Shown: positions 32,498 to 41,505, numbered from the stretch's first letter. The stretch: 46,772 nucleotides of DNA from JAGLCW01 sp964422555 (GCA_964422555.1 CAYRBR010000005.1:1-46772), one strand, 5' to 3'. Translations and numbers: made by a program. The notes: generated from the sequence alone by a model not told the origin.

Positions 32498-35065
32498 TTA
32501 TGACTGTTTTGGATAAATTAGCGTGATTGTTTGTGTTCCACCATCCCATCCTACTTCTGCGCCGAAGGTTTCTGCACAGAATCGTAATGGAACCATGGTA
32601 CGTCCATTAATAATGGTAGGAGGTGCATCAAGAATCATAGGTTCGCCATTAACCATTGATGTTTTTCTACCAATCCATAGTTCTATTGTCTGTCCGTAAT
32701 AGGTTAATGTGATTTTCTGTTCTTTTCCATCCCAACCTAATTCTGCACCGAAGGTTTCCGAAACAAATCGTAATGGAACCATGGTACGTCCATTAATAAT
32801 GGATGGAGGAGCTTCTAGGGTTACAATAACACCGTTTACTTCAGCTTTTGTATTTCCAATTTGTAGAATAATAATCTTCTTTTCAGGATATACTATATGA
32901 AGCTCAACGACTGTTTCATTTCCCAAAACGTCAGTGGCTTTCAGTTCAAATGTATTTACGCCACGCTCTAAGGTAACTTCAATGGCAAACTTACCAGCTT
33001 TACCCAATTCAATTTCTTCATCGTCTAATGTGACAACGACTTCTTCCTCATCACACTGTCCGATAATGTAGAAATTTTCTTCTGTTGCAATCGCATAGTC
33101 TTTCGTTGTAACATCCAGCTCAGGAGCTTTTGTGTCCAGAATAATTACTAGCTCTTCTTCTCCAGTATTGCCTATATCATCTTCTTTTTCGACTAGGATT
33201 TTATTTTCGCCTTCTTCTAGTTCTATTTCAAATTCAAAGTAACCTTCAGCATCTAGTTCAACTTCTTCTTCATTGATGTAAATAAAGGCAGTTGGTTCTG
33301 TTTTACCTTTTAGTACAGCTTCTTTTTGATTTGTGTAAATTACTTCATCGATAATTGTGAAGTCTTCAAAATCCCACTCAATAGTTGGGGGTTCTTCATC
33401 TACTACAGTAATTAATACAGGAACGATTACTTTTCCACCATTTGTTGTGAACGTAATTCTTCCAGAATAATCATCTGGATCTAAATCCCAAGTATTGATA
33501 GTTACGGTCGCTTCTTTCACATCATCATTTACTTCTTCGATATCAATTGTTAACCAATCCTGATCTGTTTCAACCGTTCCTTCAAGACCTTCTACTCCAT
33601 CATTCTCAAGAGCTAACTTGATATCGGTTTTTGTGTTTCGTTCCACTTCATCTAATTGGATTTTTTCAGGATCAACAACAAGTTTTGGAGCGAGTGCTTC
33701 ATAACAAAAAACTTCCTTGTTTCCAGTAAAGAATATTCTATTACCGTAAACTGCAACATGTTCAACAATGTCACCGACACTCTCCTGCCAGACTCTCTTT
33801 CCTTTTCTTGCAAGATTTAAAATAACTAGCTCAGAATCACCTGTGTATCGATTGTTTGATATCTCAGGACTATAGGCAATTATGTAATCACCTGCTATTG
33901 CCATGTTTTCAAACTGCGATGTATCACCGACGCCTTTTGAAAATTCAACATCCCCATCTTCTTTGTTTAACACCCAAAGTTTTCCATTACGATCTTGAGC
34001 ACATACATACTCTTCATTGCAAACAGGAACAGAGCCAAAGGTAAAAGTTCCGTTCTGTGTCCATTCCCATTCTTCTGATCCCGATTCTACCTCAAACGAT
34101 GAGAAGACTAGTTCAACTTCATTAAGCTCAAAATCAATTCTCCCCCGTAAAAAGTATACATACTCTTCGTCAGCTGTTATCGCGGAACCTAAACCAAGAT
34201 CATCTTTCACATCCCATACAATATCGCCAGTTTCAATGTCTACACAATATAAGAATGCGGGTCCACTCACTGAGAGCATTCCTTCCTTTGAAACAACAAA
34301 TCCGGCTGTTGTAGCTAAAACATAATCACCTACAACAGCACAAGGAGAAGACCATCCTAAGTATTGTCCACCTTCAATATCGGATTCCCACTCAACATCA
34401 CCAGTTTCAGCATCCATTTTTACTAACAACGAACTATCAGTTTTATATAAAAATTCGTCGTCTTCTTCCCCTATCATTGCAAACATTGTTTTAAAATAAA
34501 TGTATCCATTGCAAATTGCTAAAGGTGAAGATACCGCTCCTGTTGCTTCAGAAGACCATTCTTCATCTCCATCTTCAAGTGTAAATGCACTTACCACCGT
34601 AGATCCAGTGCCTTTAGTTCCAAAGCCACCAGTTGATGCAACATAGACAAGCCCCAAATCTGGATCAATTACAGGGGTTGACATTGAAAGTCTTTCGGCC
34701 GCTTCCTGACGCCATATCTCTTCTCCTGTTTCAATTTCTACCGCAATAAGTTCAGTAGCATTTCCACCCCTAGAACCGTCATATAAAGCTGTATACAAAA
34801 TTCCGTTGTAGGCTACAGACCCCCTGCATAAAGACTGTGCATTTCCGGCGTCAGCGTCGAAAGGCCAATCTTCTGATTCCTCAAAATCTTCTCCCAATTC
34901 TGACGTAGAAGCTCCTGTTGCCATATAGTCATGTCCATACGATAACCAGGGATCATTACCCATGTTGTCGATGGAATTTAAATCCATTTCTGCATATACA
35001 TTTGATACAACACTGACACTTACACCTAAGCAAACGGCAAGAATTACGCTTAATAGTCGTTTCAT
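32498..35065 (-). CDS. Secreted PQQ-propeller / Ig-like / stalk-domain surface protein
   Basis: 855 residues from the ATG at 35065 (GGGAGGACAC upstream; the ATG at 35077 lies in that leader). A signal peptide (MKRLLSVILAVCLGVSVSVV) leads to a PQQ-like beta-propeller to about residue 475 (repeats such as GEEIWRQEA, GDVEWESDI, GDIVWDVKD). Three beta-sandwich regions follow to about 720, then a two-part copper-amine-oxidase-N-like domain (NGRTMVPLRFVSETFGAELGW and NGRTMVPLRFCAETFGAEVGW). It is strongly acidic. No enzymatic motif was seen; a structural or binding role on the surface is inference. It ends the M23-bactofilin operon. Confidence 0.8.
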   Translation of the reverse strand: MKRLLSVILAVCLGVSVSVVSNVYAEMDLNSIDNMGNDPWLSYGHDYMATGASTSELGEDFEESEDWPFDADAGNAQSLCRGSVAYNGILYTALYDGSRGGNATELIAVEIETGEEIWRQEAAERLSMSTPVIDPDLGLVYVASTGGFGTKGTGSTVVSAFTLEDGDEEWSSEATGAVSSPLAICNGYIYFKTMFAMIGEEDDEFLYKTDSSLLVKMDAETGDVEWESDIEGGQYLGWSSPCAVVGDYVLATTAGFVVSKEGMLSVSGPAFLYCVDIETGDIVWDVKDDLGLGSAITADEEYVYFLRGRIDFELNEVELVFSSFEVESGSEEWEWTQNGTFTFGSVPVCNEEYVCAQDRNGKLWVLNKEDGDVEFSKGVGDTSQFENMAIAGDYIIAYSPEISNNRYTGDSELVILNLARKGKRVWQESVGDIVEHVAVYGNRIFFTGNKEVFCYEALAPKLVVDPEKIQLDEVERNTKTDIKLALENDGVEGLEGTVETDQDWLTIDIEEVNDDVKEATVTINTWDLDPDDYSGRITFTTNGGKVIVPVLITVVDEEPPTIEWDFEDFTIIDEVIYTNQKEAVLKGKTEPTAFIYINEEEVELDAEGYFEFEIELEEGENKILVEKEDDIGNTGEEELVIILDTKAPELDVTTKDYAIATEENFYIIGQCDEEEVVVTLDDEEIELGKAGKFAIEVTLERGVNTFELKATDVLGNETVVELHIVYPEKKIIILQIGNTKAEVNGVIVTLEAPPSIINGRTMVPLRFVSETFGAELGWDGKEQKITLTYYGQTIELWIGRKTSMVNGEPMILDAPPTIINGRTMVPLRFCAETFGAEVGWDGGTQTITLIYPKQS
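32580..32616. repeat. Direct repeat, copy 1 (37 bp identical core) in the stalk domain
   Basis: Identical over 37 bases to 32766-32802, within a longer similar stretch (32540-32616 against 32727-32802). It encodes the RTMVPLRF part of each stalk half. Confidence 0.85.
32766..32802. repeat. Direct repeat, copy 2 (37 bp identical core) in the stalk domain
   Basis: The second copy, 186 bases from the first and in the same reading frame. Recombination between the copies would delete 62 codons in frame. Confidence 0.85.
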
Positions 35066-35082
35066 GTGTCCTCCCATCAAGA

Positions 35083-35505
35083 TTACTTGGATTGTTTAAT
35101 TGGCTCGTTAGATTTTTGATCACTCTCTGGTAAAATTGGTGTTTCTTTTTTCGGATGCATACTACTTTTTCCATCAAAAAAAGCATTTTCCTCGATAATT
35201 AGTTTGTCGGCTGCTATTTCACCCACAACTTTACCAGTATCATGAATCTCTAGTTTTTCTTCGCAGTCAATGTTCCCTGCGACTTCTCCCATAACCGTTA
35301 GGTTTACAACGTCTATATCGGCTTCGACAACAGAGCCTTCTCCAATAATAACGTCGGCTTTCCCAGTTATTTTCCCTTTTACTCTTCCGTCAATTCTAAC
35401 ATTTCCTTCAACATTAAAGGTTCCATCAATAATGGTACCTTTCCCTAAGAAGGAAGTGGAAGAAGAACGAGTGTTTTTTTGGTCAGCTTTTGATCCAAAT
35501 GCCAT
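35083..35505 (-). CDS. Bactofilin
   Basis: 140 residues. A short Ser-rich head (SKADQKNTRSSSTSF) precedes the right-handed beta-helix core of the bactofilin (DUF583) family, from LGKGTIIDGTFNVEGNVRID through VIGEGSVVEADIDV to GKVVGEIAADKLIIEE, with a short charged tail. Bactofilins form nucleotide-free cytoplasmic filaments that position envelope enzymes. The start has GGAAGGTG upstream, 14 bases after the degenerate M23 gene. The pairing with M23 peptidases is the usual bactofilin neighbourhood for cell shape. Confidence 0.92.
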   Translation of the reverse strand: MAFGSKADQKNTRSSSTSFLGKGTIIDGTFNVEGNVRIDGRVKGKITGKADVIIGEGSVVEADIDVVNLTVMGEVAGNIDCEEKLEIHDTGKVVGEIAADKLIIEENAFFDGKSSMHPKKETPILPESDQKSNEPIKQSK

Positions 35506-35519
35506 ATAACACCTTCCAA

Positions 35520-36398
35520 TCAGGGTTCAACTAATAAGTTATTAATCAGCAGTTGATACCCGAGAATACTTTCCTTTGTGCCTGGATAATATCCTACCTT
35601 AGCGATAACTTGCCCTTTATTGACAGAATCCCCTTTTTCAATGGAAAGATCATAACAATAAAGGTATCTGGAAACAGTTTTGTGAATATCTTCGTCTCGA
35701 TGAGTTATTTCAACTACAAAAGTATGTTGACAAATTTCTTCTATTTTTGTAACTACACCACTTGCAGTTGCTTTTACGTAGGTTCCATAAGGAGCTTGTA
35801 TTTCAACTCCTGGATTTTTACTAAATTTATTTTGTTTTAATACTCCATCCACAGGAAAACCTGTAGGAGTAATCTGAATATTTTCTTCAATTGCTTGCTG
35901 TCGATTGTTGGATGACTGAAGTTCTGCAGCGTGATCGCTAGTGATAGATACAAAATCGGAGGCAGCGGAAGCAGGTTGAGCTTTGGACCGATTACTTCTG
36001 GTGTCCAGTAAAAAGTCTGAAAATTCTTTACTTGAATAAGGAAGCTTCATTTGATTACAGGCTTCCTGTTCGGTGCCAATAGCTTTTGAAATGAAAAGGT
36101 CTGAGTTGTTTATGAATGCTTCAATCTTAATAAGCGCTTTTTTTACTTGAATTTCTTTAGAAAGATCTTTGTCATCTGCAGTCATTATAAACTCAAATTG
36201 TTGGTGAAAAGCAGTAACATTCTGATAGTAGAACCAATACTTATATCCAGCCCAACCAAGACCAAGAACAATAAGACATGCAAGAGTCGAGGCAACAATC
36301 TTAACGGTTTTTGTAATAGTGAATTGAAAAGAATTAGAACTATGGGCAGAAACAATAAGTAACTTACTTTGTTTTTGATTGGTTTTATTTGGGGACAT
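35520..36398 (-). CDS. Degenerate M23-type (LytM-like) membrane protein
   Basis: 292 residues. One membrane helix (about 31-51) is followed by a helical stalk and a C-terminal LytM-like domain (about 178-290). The active-site positions are lost: the HxGxD equivalent reads NPGVE (N195, E199), and the HxH equivalent reads YQL (281-283). It is therefore probably a non-catalytic regulator or scaffold in the manner of EnvC-type degenerate LytM proteins. Its start overlaps the active M23 gene by 14 bases. A role in controlling the neighbouring peptidase is inference. Confidence 0.75.
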   Translation of the reverse strand: MSPNKTNQKQSKLLIVSAHSSNSFQFTITKTVKIVASTLACLIVLGLGWAGYKYWFYYQNVTAFHQQFEFIMTADDKDLSKEIQVKKALIKIEAFINNSDLFISKAIGTEQEACNQMKLPYSSKEFSDFLLDTRSNRSKAQPASAASDFVSITSDHAAELQSSNNRQQAIEENIQITPTGFPVDGVLKQNKFSKNPGVEIQAPYGTYVKATASGVVTKIEEICQHTFVVEITHRDEDIHKTVSRYLYCYDLSIEKGDSVNKGQVIAKVGYYPGTKESILGYQLLINNLLVEP

Positions 36399-37335
36399 CT
36401 TTGCCTACCAAACGGTTAAATTTCTCAGGATCCACTTGTTCAGATCCAACCCTGACTTCGTAGTGCGTATGGACACAAGTAGCAGTCCCTGTTTTTCCAG
36501 CTTTTGCAATGATTTGTCCACGTTCAACAATATCCCCTTCGTGAACCAAATTTTCAGAATTATGGGCATATAAAGTAGAGATACCATCTCTGTGGTAAAT
36601 TATTACACAATTACCATAGCCACCACTATATTCGGATTTTATTACTTTTCCTTTTGCAGTAGCTTTAATGGGTTGTCCATAGTAACCAGTAATATCCACT
36701 CCCGTATGCCAGTCGGGTGTAAGCCACACAGGATGTATTCGATACCCAAAACCTGGATCAATAATACCGGGCAGTGGATATCCTAGTGGAGTTTTTTCCC
36801 ATTGCTCCAAAAAATTAGCAGAGGCAAGAGATAACACTTCATTGTTTGTGATAATTTGGTCAAATTGTTCTGTCTGTGTAAATATCTTTTCTTCTAAAGA
36901 AAGAGCTGCCTGTAAGCTTAAGTTCGAATTATTGAAATAACCCTGGTACTTTGTAATATCAGAAAGGAGATCGTCAGGATTTAAATCTAAGGAAGCAAGT
37001 TTAAGACTTTCTCTGTTTTGTGAATCGGCATTCGATATATGAGTCATTTTTTCGATATTCTTTTCTTGCACCGCATAAATCACTTCTAACTCATTCTCTA
37101 TAGTAGTAAGTTCTTCGAGTTGCATTTTTTCAGTCTCTTCCAGGGACAGACCCGAAATTTTGACATACTCGGACTTATAAAACTGATAGTTGTTAATTAC
37201 TCGAATAGAGAAAAAACCAAAGAAAGCAATAACAACTAAACCCAAAAACAGCCAAACAGAGGAAACAAAGAAATGCTTCGTATCTCCTCTGGAAGGCAAA
37301 TAAATAAAATTAAAGCCTTTCTTTTCAGAGCTCAT
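36385..37335 (-). CDS. M23 peptidoglycan endopeptidase, membrane-anchored
   Basis: 316 residues. One N-terminal membrane helix (about 22-44) and a coiled region (60-180) precede a complete M23 domain: FGYRIHPVW, H210 and D214 in HTGVD, and H289/H291 in HTHYEV, the zinc ligands and catalytic His. It should cut peptide cross-links of the cell wall. It is the first gene of the unit with the degenerate partner, bactofilin and the PQQ/stalk protein. A GGTGAT lies just upstream of the ATG. Confidence 0.92.
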   Translation of the reverse strand: MSSEKKGFNFIYLPSRGDTKHFFVSSVWLFLGLVVIAFFGFFSIRVINNYQFYKSEYVKISGLSLEETEKMQLEELTTIENELEVIYAVQEKNIEKMTHISNADSQNRESLKLASLDLNPDDLLSDITKYQGYFNNSNLSLQAALSLEEKIFTQTEQFDQIITNNEVLSLASANFLEQWEKTPLGYPLPGIIDPGFGYRIHPVWLTPDWHTGVDITGYYGQPIKATAKGKVIKSEYSGGYGNCVIIYHRDGISTLYAHNSENLVHEGDIVERGQIIAKAGKTGTATCVHTHYEVRVGSEQVDPEKFNRLVGKDVPK

Positions 37336-37395
37336 ATCACCACATAATATTCATAAGTATTTTATCTAATTGTCTGATTTTGTTTAGATTTGTCA

Positions 37396-37445
37396 AGAAA
37401 AAGAAGAAAGGGAATTTCCCAAAAAACTCTGGGAAATTCCCTTTC
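37396..37445 (-). terminator. Terminator downstream of the ferredoxin gene
   Basis: On the minus strand, 15 perfect base pairs (37406-37420 with 37431-37445) enclose a 10-base loop, followed by a pyrimidine/T-rich tail. Each arm contains GGGAATTTCCC or its near-copy, which is itself almost palindromic. Confidence 0.8.
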
Positions 37446-37468
37446 GTTAAGTACTTTAGGAATTATTT

Positions 37469-37648
37469 CTATTCGAGCACAATGCACTCAAGTGGGCAAG
37501 AATCTACACATGCGCCACAACCGGTACATTTATCTGGATGTGTTAATTTGGAAATATCATCAACTAATTCTAAAGCCTCCACAGGACAACCGTCTACACA
37601 GACTCCACAACCAGTACAACAATCAGCATCAATTTTTGGTAATGCCAT
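37469..37648 (-). CDS. 2[4Fe-4S] ferredoxin
   Basis: 59 residues (MALPKIDADCC). Two CxxCxxCxxxCP clusters are present: CTGCGVCVDGCP and CTGCGACVDSCP, the clostridial-type low-potential ferredoxin. It carries electrons for fermentative enzymes in the cytoplasm. Of the two adjacent ATG codons, the second sits five bases after AGGAGG and is chosen. It is a single-gene unit ending at the strong hairpin at 37406-37445. Confidence 0.95.
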   Translation of the reverse strand: MALPKIDADCCTGCGVCVDGCPVEALELVDDISKLTHPDKCTGCGACVDSCPLECIVLE

Positions 37649-37714
37649 CATATCCTCCTATCACAAGTTTGTTGCATTATAAACCTTGAAGCAAAAAAAT
37701 ACAAGTCAGAATTG

Positions 37715-38848
37715 TTACAGTTCACTCTTCGTTAAAGAATGCCAATAGGTTTCCTTGTAGACCAACTGCTGGGACTTCAATTCAATTATGTCGATTGGTT
37801 TCAAGGCGAAACCATCTTCTGAAAATCCACGTAAACCGGTTAAAAACAAGGTATTATCTATACTCATTCCTTTTAAGTTTTTGTAAATTTCATTCCAATT
37901 GTCAAAGTTATTGTTTGACGCTACAGTCTGAAGAAATACTATCTCATCGAATCCTAAAGCAGCAAAATAAGAAGGTTCTGAATTAAACTTTGCTAGATAT
38001 TGCTGGTAAAATTCAGAGGATAAAAATGAAGGTTTTTTCTCAAAAAAAGGAGTGAAGAAATATATTTCACCTTGCACGCTTATACTCTTGTAATCTTCCG
38101 GAATAACAGGAAAGAAAAAAGGAGTAAAAATATGAAAGTCATTTTTCGCAGTGAGTAAAAATGAATTTGTTAAAGAAGAATCTGTTAACACAACTATACA
38201 CTCAGGATTCGAAGAAGAAACTTTAGCAAATATTCTGTTAGGATCTAGATTTTTCTTACCCTCCATAGGAACTTCCATTACAGTTACTCCAATTGAATTG
38301 CCCTCAGCAACAATTCCATCGTGCATAGAACTATACAGAGGATTCGTTGTGTCATACACAACACACACACGACGTTTATCCATTTTGTCAAAAATATATC
38401 GAACTAGCAATTTCCCTTGATAAAACGGGTTTTGATTGAAGAGAACTGTAGTGTCTACATTGTCTGGTATAGTACTTTCATAGGCATTACACAAAAAAGT
38501 TCGATGGTATGACTGAGCAATATATTTTGCTACTTGTGCACACTCAACAGAAGGAGTGCCAAGCATAATGCCCGAAGTGTTTTCTTGATAAAACTGACGG
38601 AATAAGTTAGCTGTATTCTCGGGATCATTTTGTGAATTCATTTCAATCATTTTGACTGTTGTTTTGTTACTACTGTCCATTTCTAAAGCAAGTTTCCTGC
38701 CATTGGATAAAGATTGATAAATGCTAGAAACAGTATCGGAAGGATCCTCTGCAATTCCAACCAAAAAGTCTTTTCTTGTGTCACAACCAAGTTGGAATGA
38801 TACAATAAGAAAGAGGACGCAAGATATAAAAAGGATGCCTTTTTTCAT
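37715..38848 (-). CDS. ABC-type substrate-binding lipoprotein (type-1 periplasmic-binding fold)
   Basis: 377 residues from the ATG at 38848, which overlaps the preceding stop (TGATG). The signal peptide ends in a lipobox, SFQLGC. The mature part has the type-1 periplasmic-binding/LivK-like pattern: GRKLALEMDSSNKTTVKMIEMNSQNDPENTANLFRQF early, a DKRRVCVVYDTTNPLYSSM hinge strand, and a C-terminal AALGFDEIVFLQTVAS. No permease or ATPase is adjacent. Coupling to the TadG-like gene suggests a surface sensor or adhesion-related lipoprotein. The ligand is unknown. Confidence 0.7.
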   Translation of the reverse strand: MKKGILFISCVLFLIVSFQLGCDTRKDFLVGIAEDPSDTVSSIYQSLSNGRKLALEMDSSNKTTVKMIEMNSQNDPENTANLFRQFYQENTSGIMLGTPSVECAQVAKYIAQSYHRTFLCNAYESTIPDNVDTTVLFNQNPFYQGKLLVRYIFDKMDKRRVCVVYDTTNPLYSSMHDGIVAEGNSIGVTVMEVPMEGKKNLDPNRIFAKVSSSNPECIVVLTDSSLTNSFLLTAKNDFHIFTPFFFPVIPEDYKSISVQGEIYFFTPFFEKKPSFLSSEFYQQYLAKFNSEPSYFAALGFDEIVFLQTVASNNNFDNWNEIYKNLKGMSIDNTLFLTGLRGFSEDGFALKPIDIIELKSQQLVYKETYWHSLTKSEL

Positions 38849-40491
38849 CAGTTTTGTATCCACTGTGAAATTGGTTTTGAAAAATAAGTAGACATGTAGC
38901 CATCAATACGAACATCTGGTTTCAGTGTATCGTAATCAAATCCTGTCCGATGCGTCAGTAACTCCTGAAAATCAACAAACTGATCGTATTGATCCGATAA
39001 AGCAGAAGACAACTGACTTAAGTATAGCAAAACATCCCAGTTAGAGGTTGAATAAGATGAATAGTTTGTTATTCCAGAAACCAGTACATACAGCGTAGAT
39101 GTAATACTATTTGTTGGTGTTGTGTTATCTGCTTCAAAAGAACTTATGGTGGTAAGATATGATGCATACTCTGTTGGAAAAGAGTTAGCGCTTACCTTAA
39201 ACGTGTCAATTGAATCAAAAATAGTATCTGAAAAATTTTCTTCTGTTAGAAAAATATCTTCCAGAGTAATTGATTGAAAAAAAGAATGCAGCTCATCTTC
39301 TTGCGTTAAATCGAAGCCTTGTCCCTGCGCTAGTGTATCGTAATCAGGATCGAGGTTCCAATAAAAATCTTGCAGACAGTCAATGTGTGGGTATGATTCC
39401 TGAAAACAAGTGTAAGGATCTTGCATGTCCAAACCATCTTCCAATTGAAAATCAGCCATGCAATCGTTGTATTCATCAATAATATTGTCCCAACTGTTAC
39501 GGACAAAATTTTGTTCATCTGTCCACGAAGCTCCTGAGTTCTTTTGTTCTTCCATGTCTTCTACCATACCCATAACAACTAGGTTTGCCGCATGCAAACT
39601 CTGATTATACAAATCCAACCATTGGTTGGGTACATTGTAGCCAGTGGGAAAAGTTAATCCAGCATAGGATCCCATCATTTGTTTCCCCATTCTTCCCTCA
39701 CTTGAAATAAAAGTATCACTAATTAACAGCTCTGGAACATTTGCTATTTGCAAACATAACAATCCCTCTTTAGCTGGGTGGTCCGTTCCGGTCTTAGTAT
39801 AAGTAATGGTTCTTTCAATTTTTCCATTCATTATGGTACACCCTGGACTAATAGAAGATAAATCGGAACTAAGTACAGGCTCTTTTTTCAAAAAATATAC
39901 AGATGGTAATAAAATTGTATCAATGTTCTGCCATGGTTGAGTACTATTCTCTACATTTTTCGCGAGAACATTGTCATATATAATCATTTTTTCAAGGATA
40001 GAAAAAGAATACGCTTCCTCTATAAAACTTGTGCTAACAATACCTGTATCCATAGTTAAAAACGAAGAATCTTCATATTGAACACCCGTAGGAAAAGAAA
40101 CCAGTTGATCTGCCAATGTCATTAAACTGTCTATATAAGGTGCCCCAGCCAATTCAAGATAATTTGCTGTATTGCTATAATTCACGTCATAATCACGGAG
40201 AAGAATTGCTGCATCACGTAAATTGTCCAGCATAATAACAGTGCTGTAGATTAAACGGGCATATTCTGGAGCCATCTGTATGTTGTCGACAATGGGTCCA
40301 TCATTTCGTTCCACTACAGATGTACTGAAGGCTGACTGATCCGTAACACACCGTAGTTTTGTTTTAAACATAACAAGCTTCCCAAGATCAACCATAGTTA
40401 AACCAACAATTACTAAAAATAAGATAAATATTGCATATAAAACAATTACTTGACCCTTTTCAGATGATGCTTTCATGTTCATTTTCTTCAT
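38848..40491 (-). CDS. TadG-like pilus-assembly protein
   Basis: 547 residues. The N-terminus EKGQVIVLYAIFILFLVIVG followed by LTMVDLGKLVMFKTKLRCVTDQSAF is the TadG/TadE-like leader: Gly before a hydrophobic helix, then an Asp-x-Gly turn. Mature position +5 is Leu rather than Glu, as usual in TadG-type proteins. The remaining 500 residues are an extracytoplasmic domain with no motif recognised. It lies about 12 kb upstream of the main Tad gene block and is coupled to a lipoprotein. ATG 40491 is used; ATG 40482 is an alternative. Neither has a clear ribosome binding site. Confidence 0.6.
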   Translation of the reverse strand: MKKMNMKASSEKGQVIVLYAIFILFLVIVGLTMVDLGKLVMFKTKLRCVTDQSAFSTSVVERNDGPIVDNIQMAPEYARLIYSTVIMLDNLRDAAILLRDYDVNYSNTANYLELAGAPYIDSLMTLADQLVSFPTGVQYEDSSFLTMDTGIVSTSFIEEAYSFSILEKMIIYDNVLAKNVENSTQPWQNIDTILLPSVYFLKKEPVLSSDLSSISPGCTIMNGKIERTITYTKTGTDHPAKEGLLCLQIANVPELLISDTFISSEGRMGKQMMGSYAGLTFPTGYNVPNQWLDLYNQSLHAANLVVMGMVEDMEEQKNSGASWTDEQNFVRNSWDNIIDEYNDCMADFQLEDGLDMQDPYTCFQESYPHIDCLQDFYWNLDPDYDTLAQGQGFDLTQEDELHSFFQSITLEDIFLTEENFSDTIFDSIDTFKVSANSFPTEYASYLTTISSFEADNTTPTNSITSTLYVLVSGITNYSSYSTSNWDVLLYLSQLSSALSDQYDQFVDFQELLTHRTGFDYDTLKPDVRIDGYMSTYFSKPISQWIQN

Positions 40492-40527
40492 ATTTCTTTA
40501 AATATCTAAGAATATTTCCTCCAACGG

Positions 40528-40555
40528 TTGTATATAATCTCTCTATTATTATAAT
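40528..40555 (+). promoter_or_regulatory. Promoter of the transketolase-gcvT-folate gene run
   Basis: TTGTAT (40528-40533), a 16-base spacer and TATAAT (40550-40555), 45 bases before the ATG at 40601, which has AGAGGT upstream. A TATACT at 40576-40581 has no -35 at the right distance. Confidence 0.5.
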
Positions 40556-40600
40556 CCAAAACGTTACGCATATTATATACTATAAAGAGGTAGAATAAAT

Positions 40601-41500
40601 ATGAAAAGACGGGAACTTGGCCTTAGTCTGTTAAAAGAAAATCCTTATAATGTTAGTGTTTATGGGGAGTACCCAGTAAAACTTCCCAAAGAAGATATTA
40701 AGAATCTTTGTAAACAGATTCGACGTGACATAGTGCTTTCCACATTTTCAGCTGGTTCGGGACATCCAGGAGGATCCTTATCAGCTACTGACATGTTTGG
40801 GGTTTTATGGACCTCCTTCCTCAAGCACAAACCAAGTAATCCATCGTGGGAAGAAAGAGATTATGTAATCTATTCAAAAGGTCACATCACCCCACTAATC
40901 TACTCTCTCTATGCTGAAACAGGCTATTTTTCCCGAGAAGAACTTTCTACATTCCGTGAATTCGGTTCTCCATTGCAGGGTCATCCTGCTAAAAACAAAC
41001 TAGACTGTGTTGAGGTTTCGAGCGGTTCTTTAGGACAAGGTTTATCGGTAGCATGCGGTATTGCTATGGGACTAAAACAAGACCATAAGTCGAACCGTGT
41101 ATTTACACTGTGTGGAGACGGTGAATCACAAGAAGGACAAATATGGGAAGCGGTCATGAGTGCAGCTCATTATCATTTAGACAACCTAACCCTATTTTTT
41201 GACTACAATAACTTAGAAATTGATGGGTGGGTTGAAGATGTAATGGGAATTGACCCCGTTGAAGACAAGTTTAAGGCTTTCAATTGGCACACGGTTATAG
41301 TGGATGCCCATGATATTGATTCTATTGAAAAAGGAATTCAAAAAGCTTTAGATAACAAAGACCGACCCACAGTAATTATTGGAAAAAGCATCAAAGGCAA
41401 AGGCATTTCGTTTATGGAAAATGAAGCTGGGTGGCACGGAAAAGCCCCCAACGAAGAACAAATGAAGATTGCCCTAGATGACATCGATCAAGAGGTATAA
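40601..41500 (+). CDS. Transketolase, N-terminal subunit
   Basis: 299 residues. The ThDP-binding motif starts with GDGESQEG (172-179) and ends with DYNN (201-204). The substrate/cofactor His positions are in GSGHPGGSL and SKGHITP. It is the ThDP/Mg half of a two-gene transketolase; the C-half is at 29443-30381, about 10 kb away on the same strand, where most genomes keep the pair adjacent. AGAGGT precedes the ATG. It is followed six bases later by gcvT. Confidence 0.92.
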   Translation: MKRRELGLSLLKENPYNVSVYGEYPVKLPKEDIKNLCKQIRRDIVLSTFSAGSGHPGGSLSATDMFGVLWTSFLKHKPSNPSWEERDYVIYSKGHITPLIYSLYAETGYFSREELSTFREFGSPLQGHPAKNKLDCVEVSSGSLGQGLSVACGIAMGLKQDHKSNRVFTLCGDGESQEGQIWEAVMSAAHYHLDNLTLFFDYNNLEIDGWVEDVMGIDPVEDKFKAFNWHTVIVDAHDIDSIEKGIQKALDNKDRPTVIIGKSIKGKGISFMENEAGWHGKAPNEEQMKIALDDIDQEV

Positions 41501-41505
41501 AACGA

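Noticed and set aside
35516..35519. Pseudogene call for the degenerate M23 gene
   Set aside because: The frame is intact over 292 codons, overlaps its neighbour in operon fashion and keeps the fold; only the catalytic residues changed, which points to a kept non-enzymatic role.
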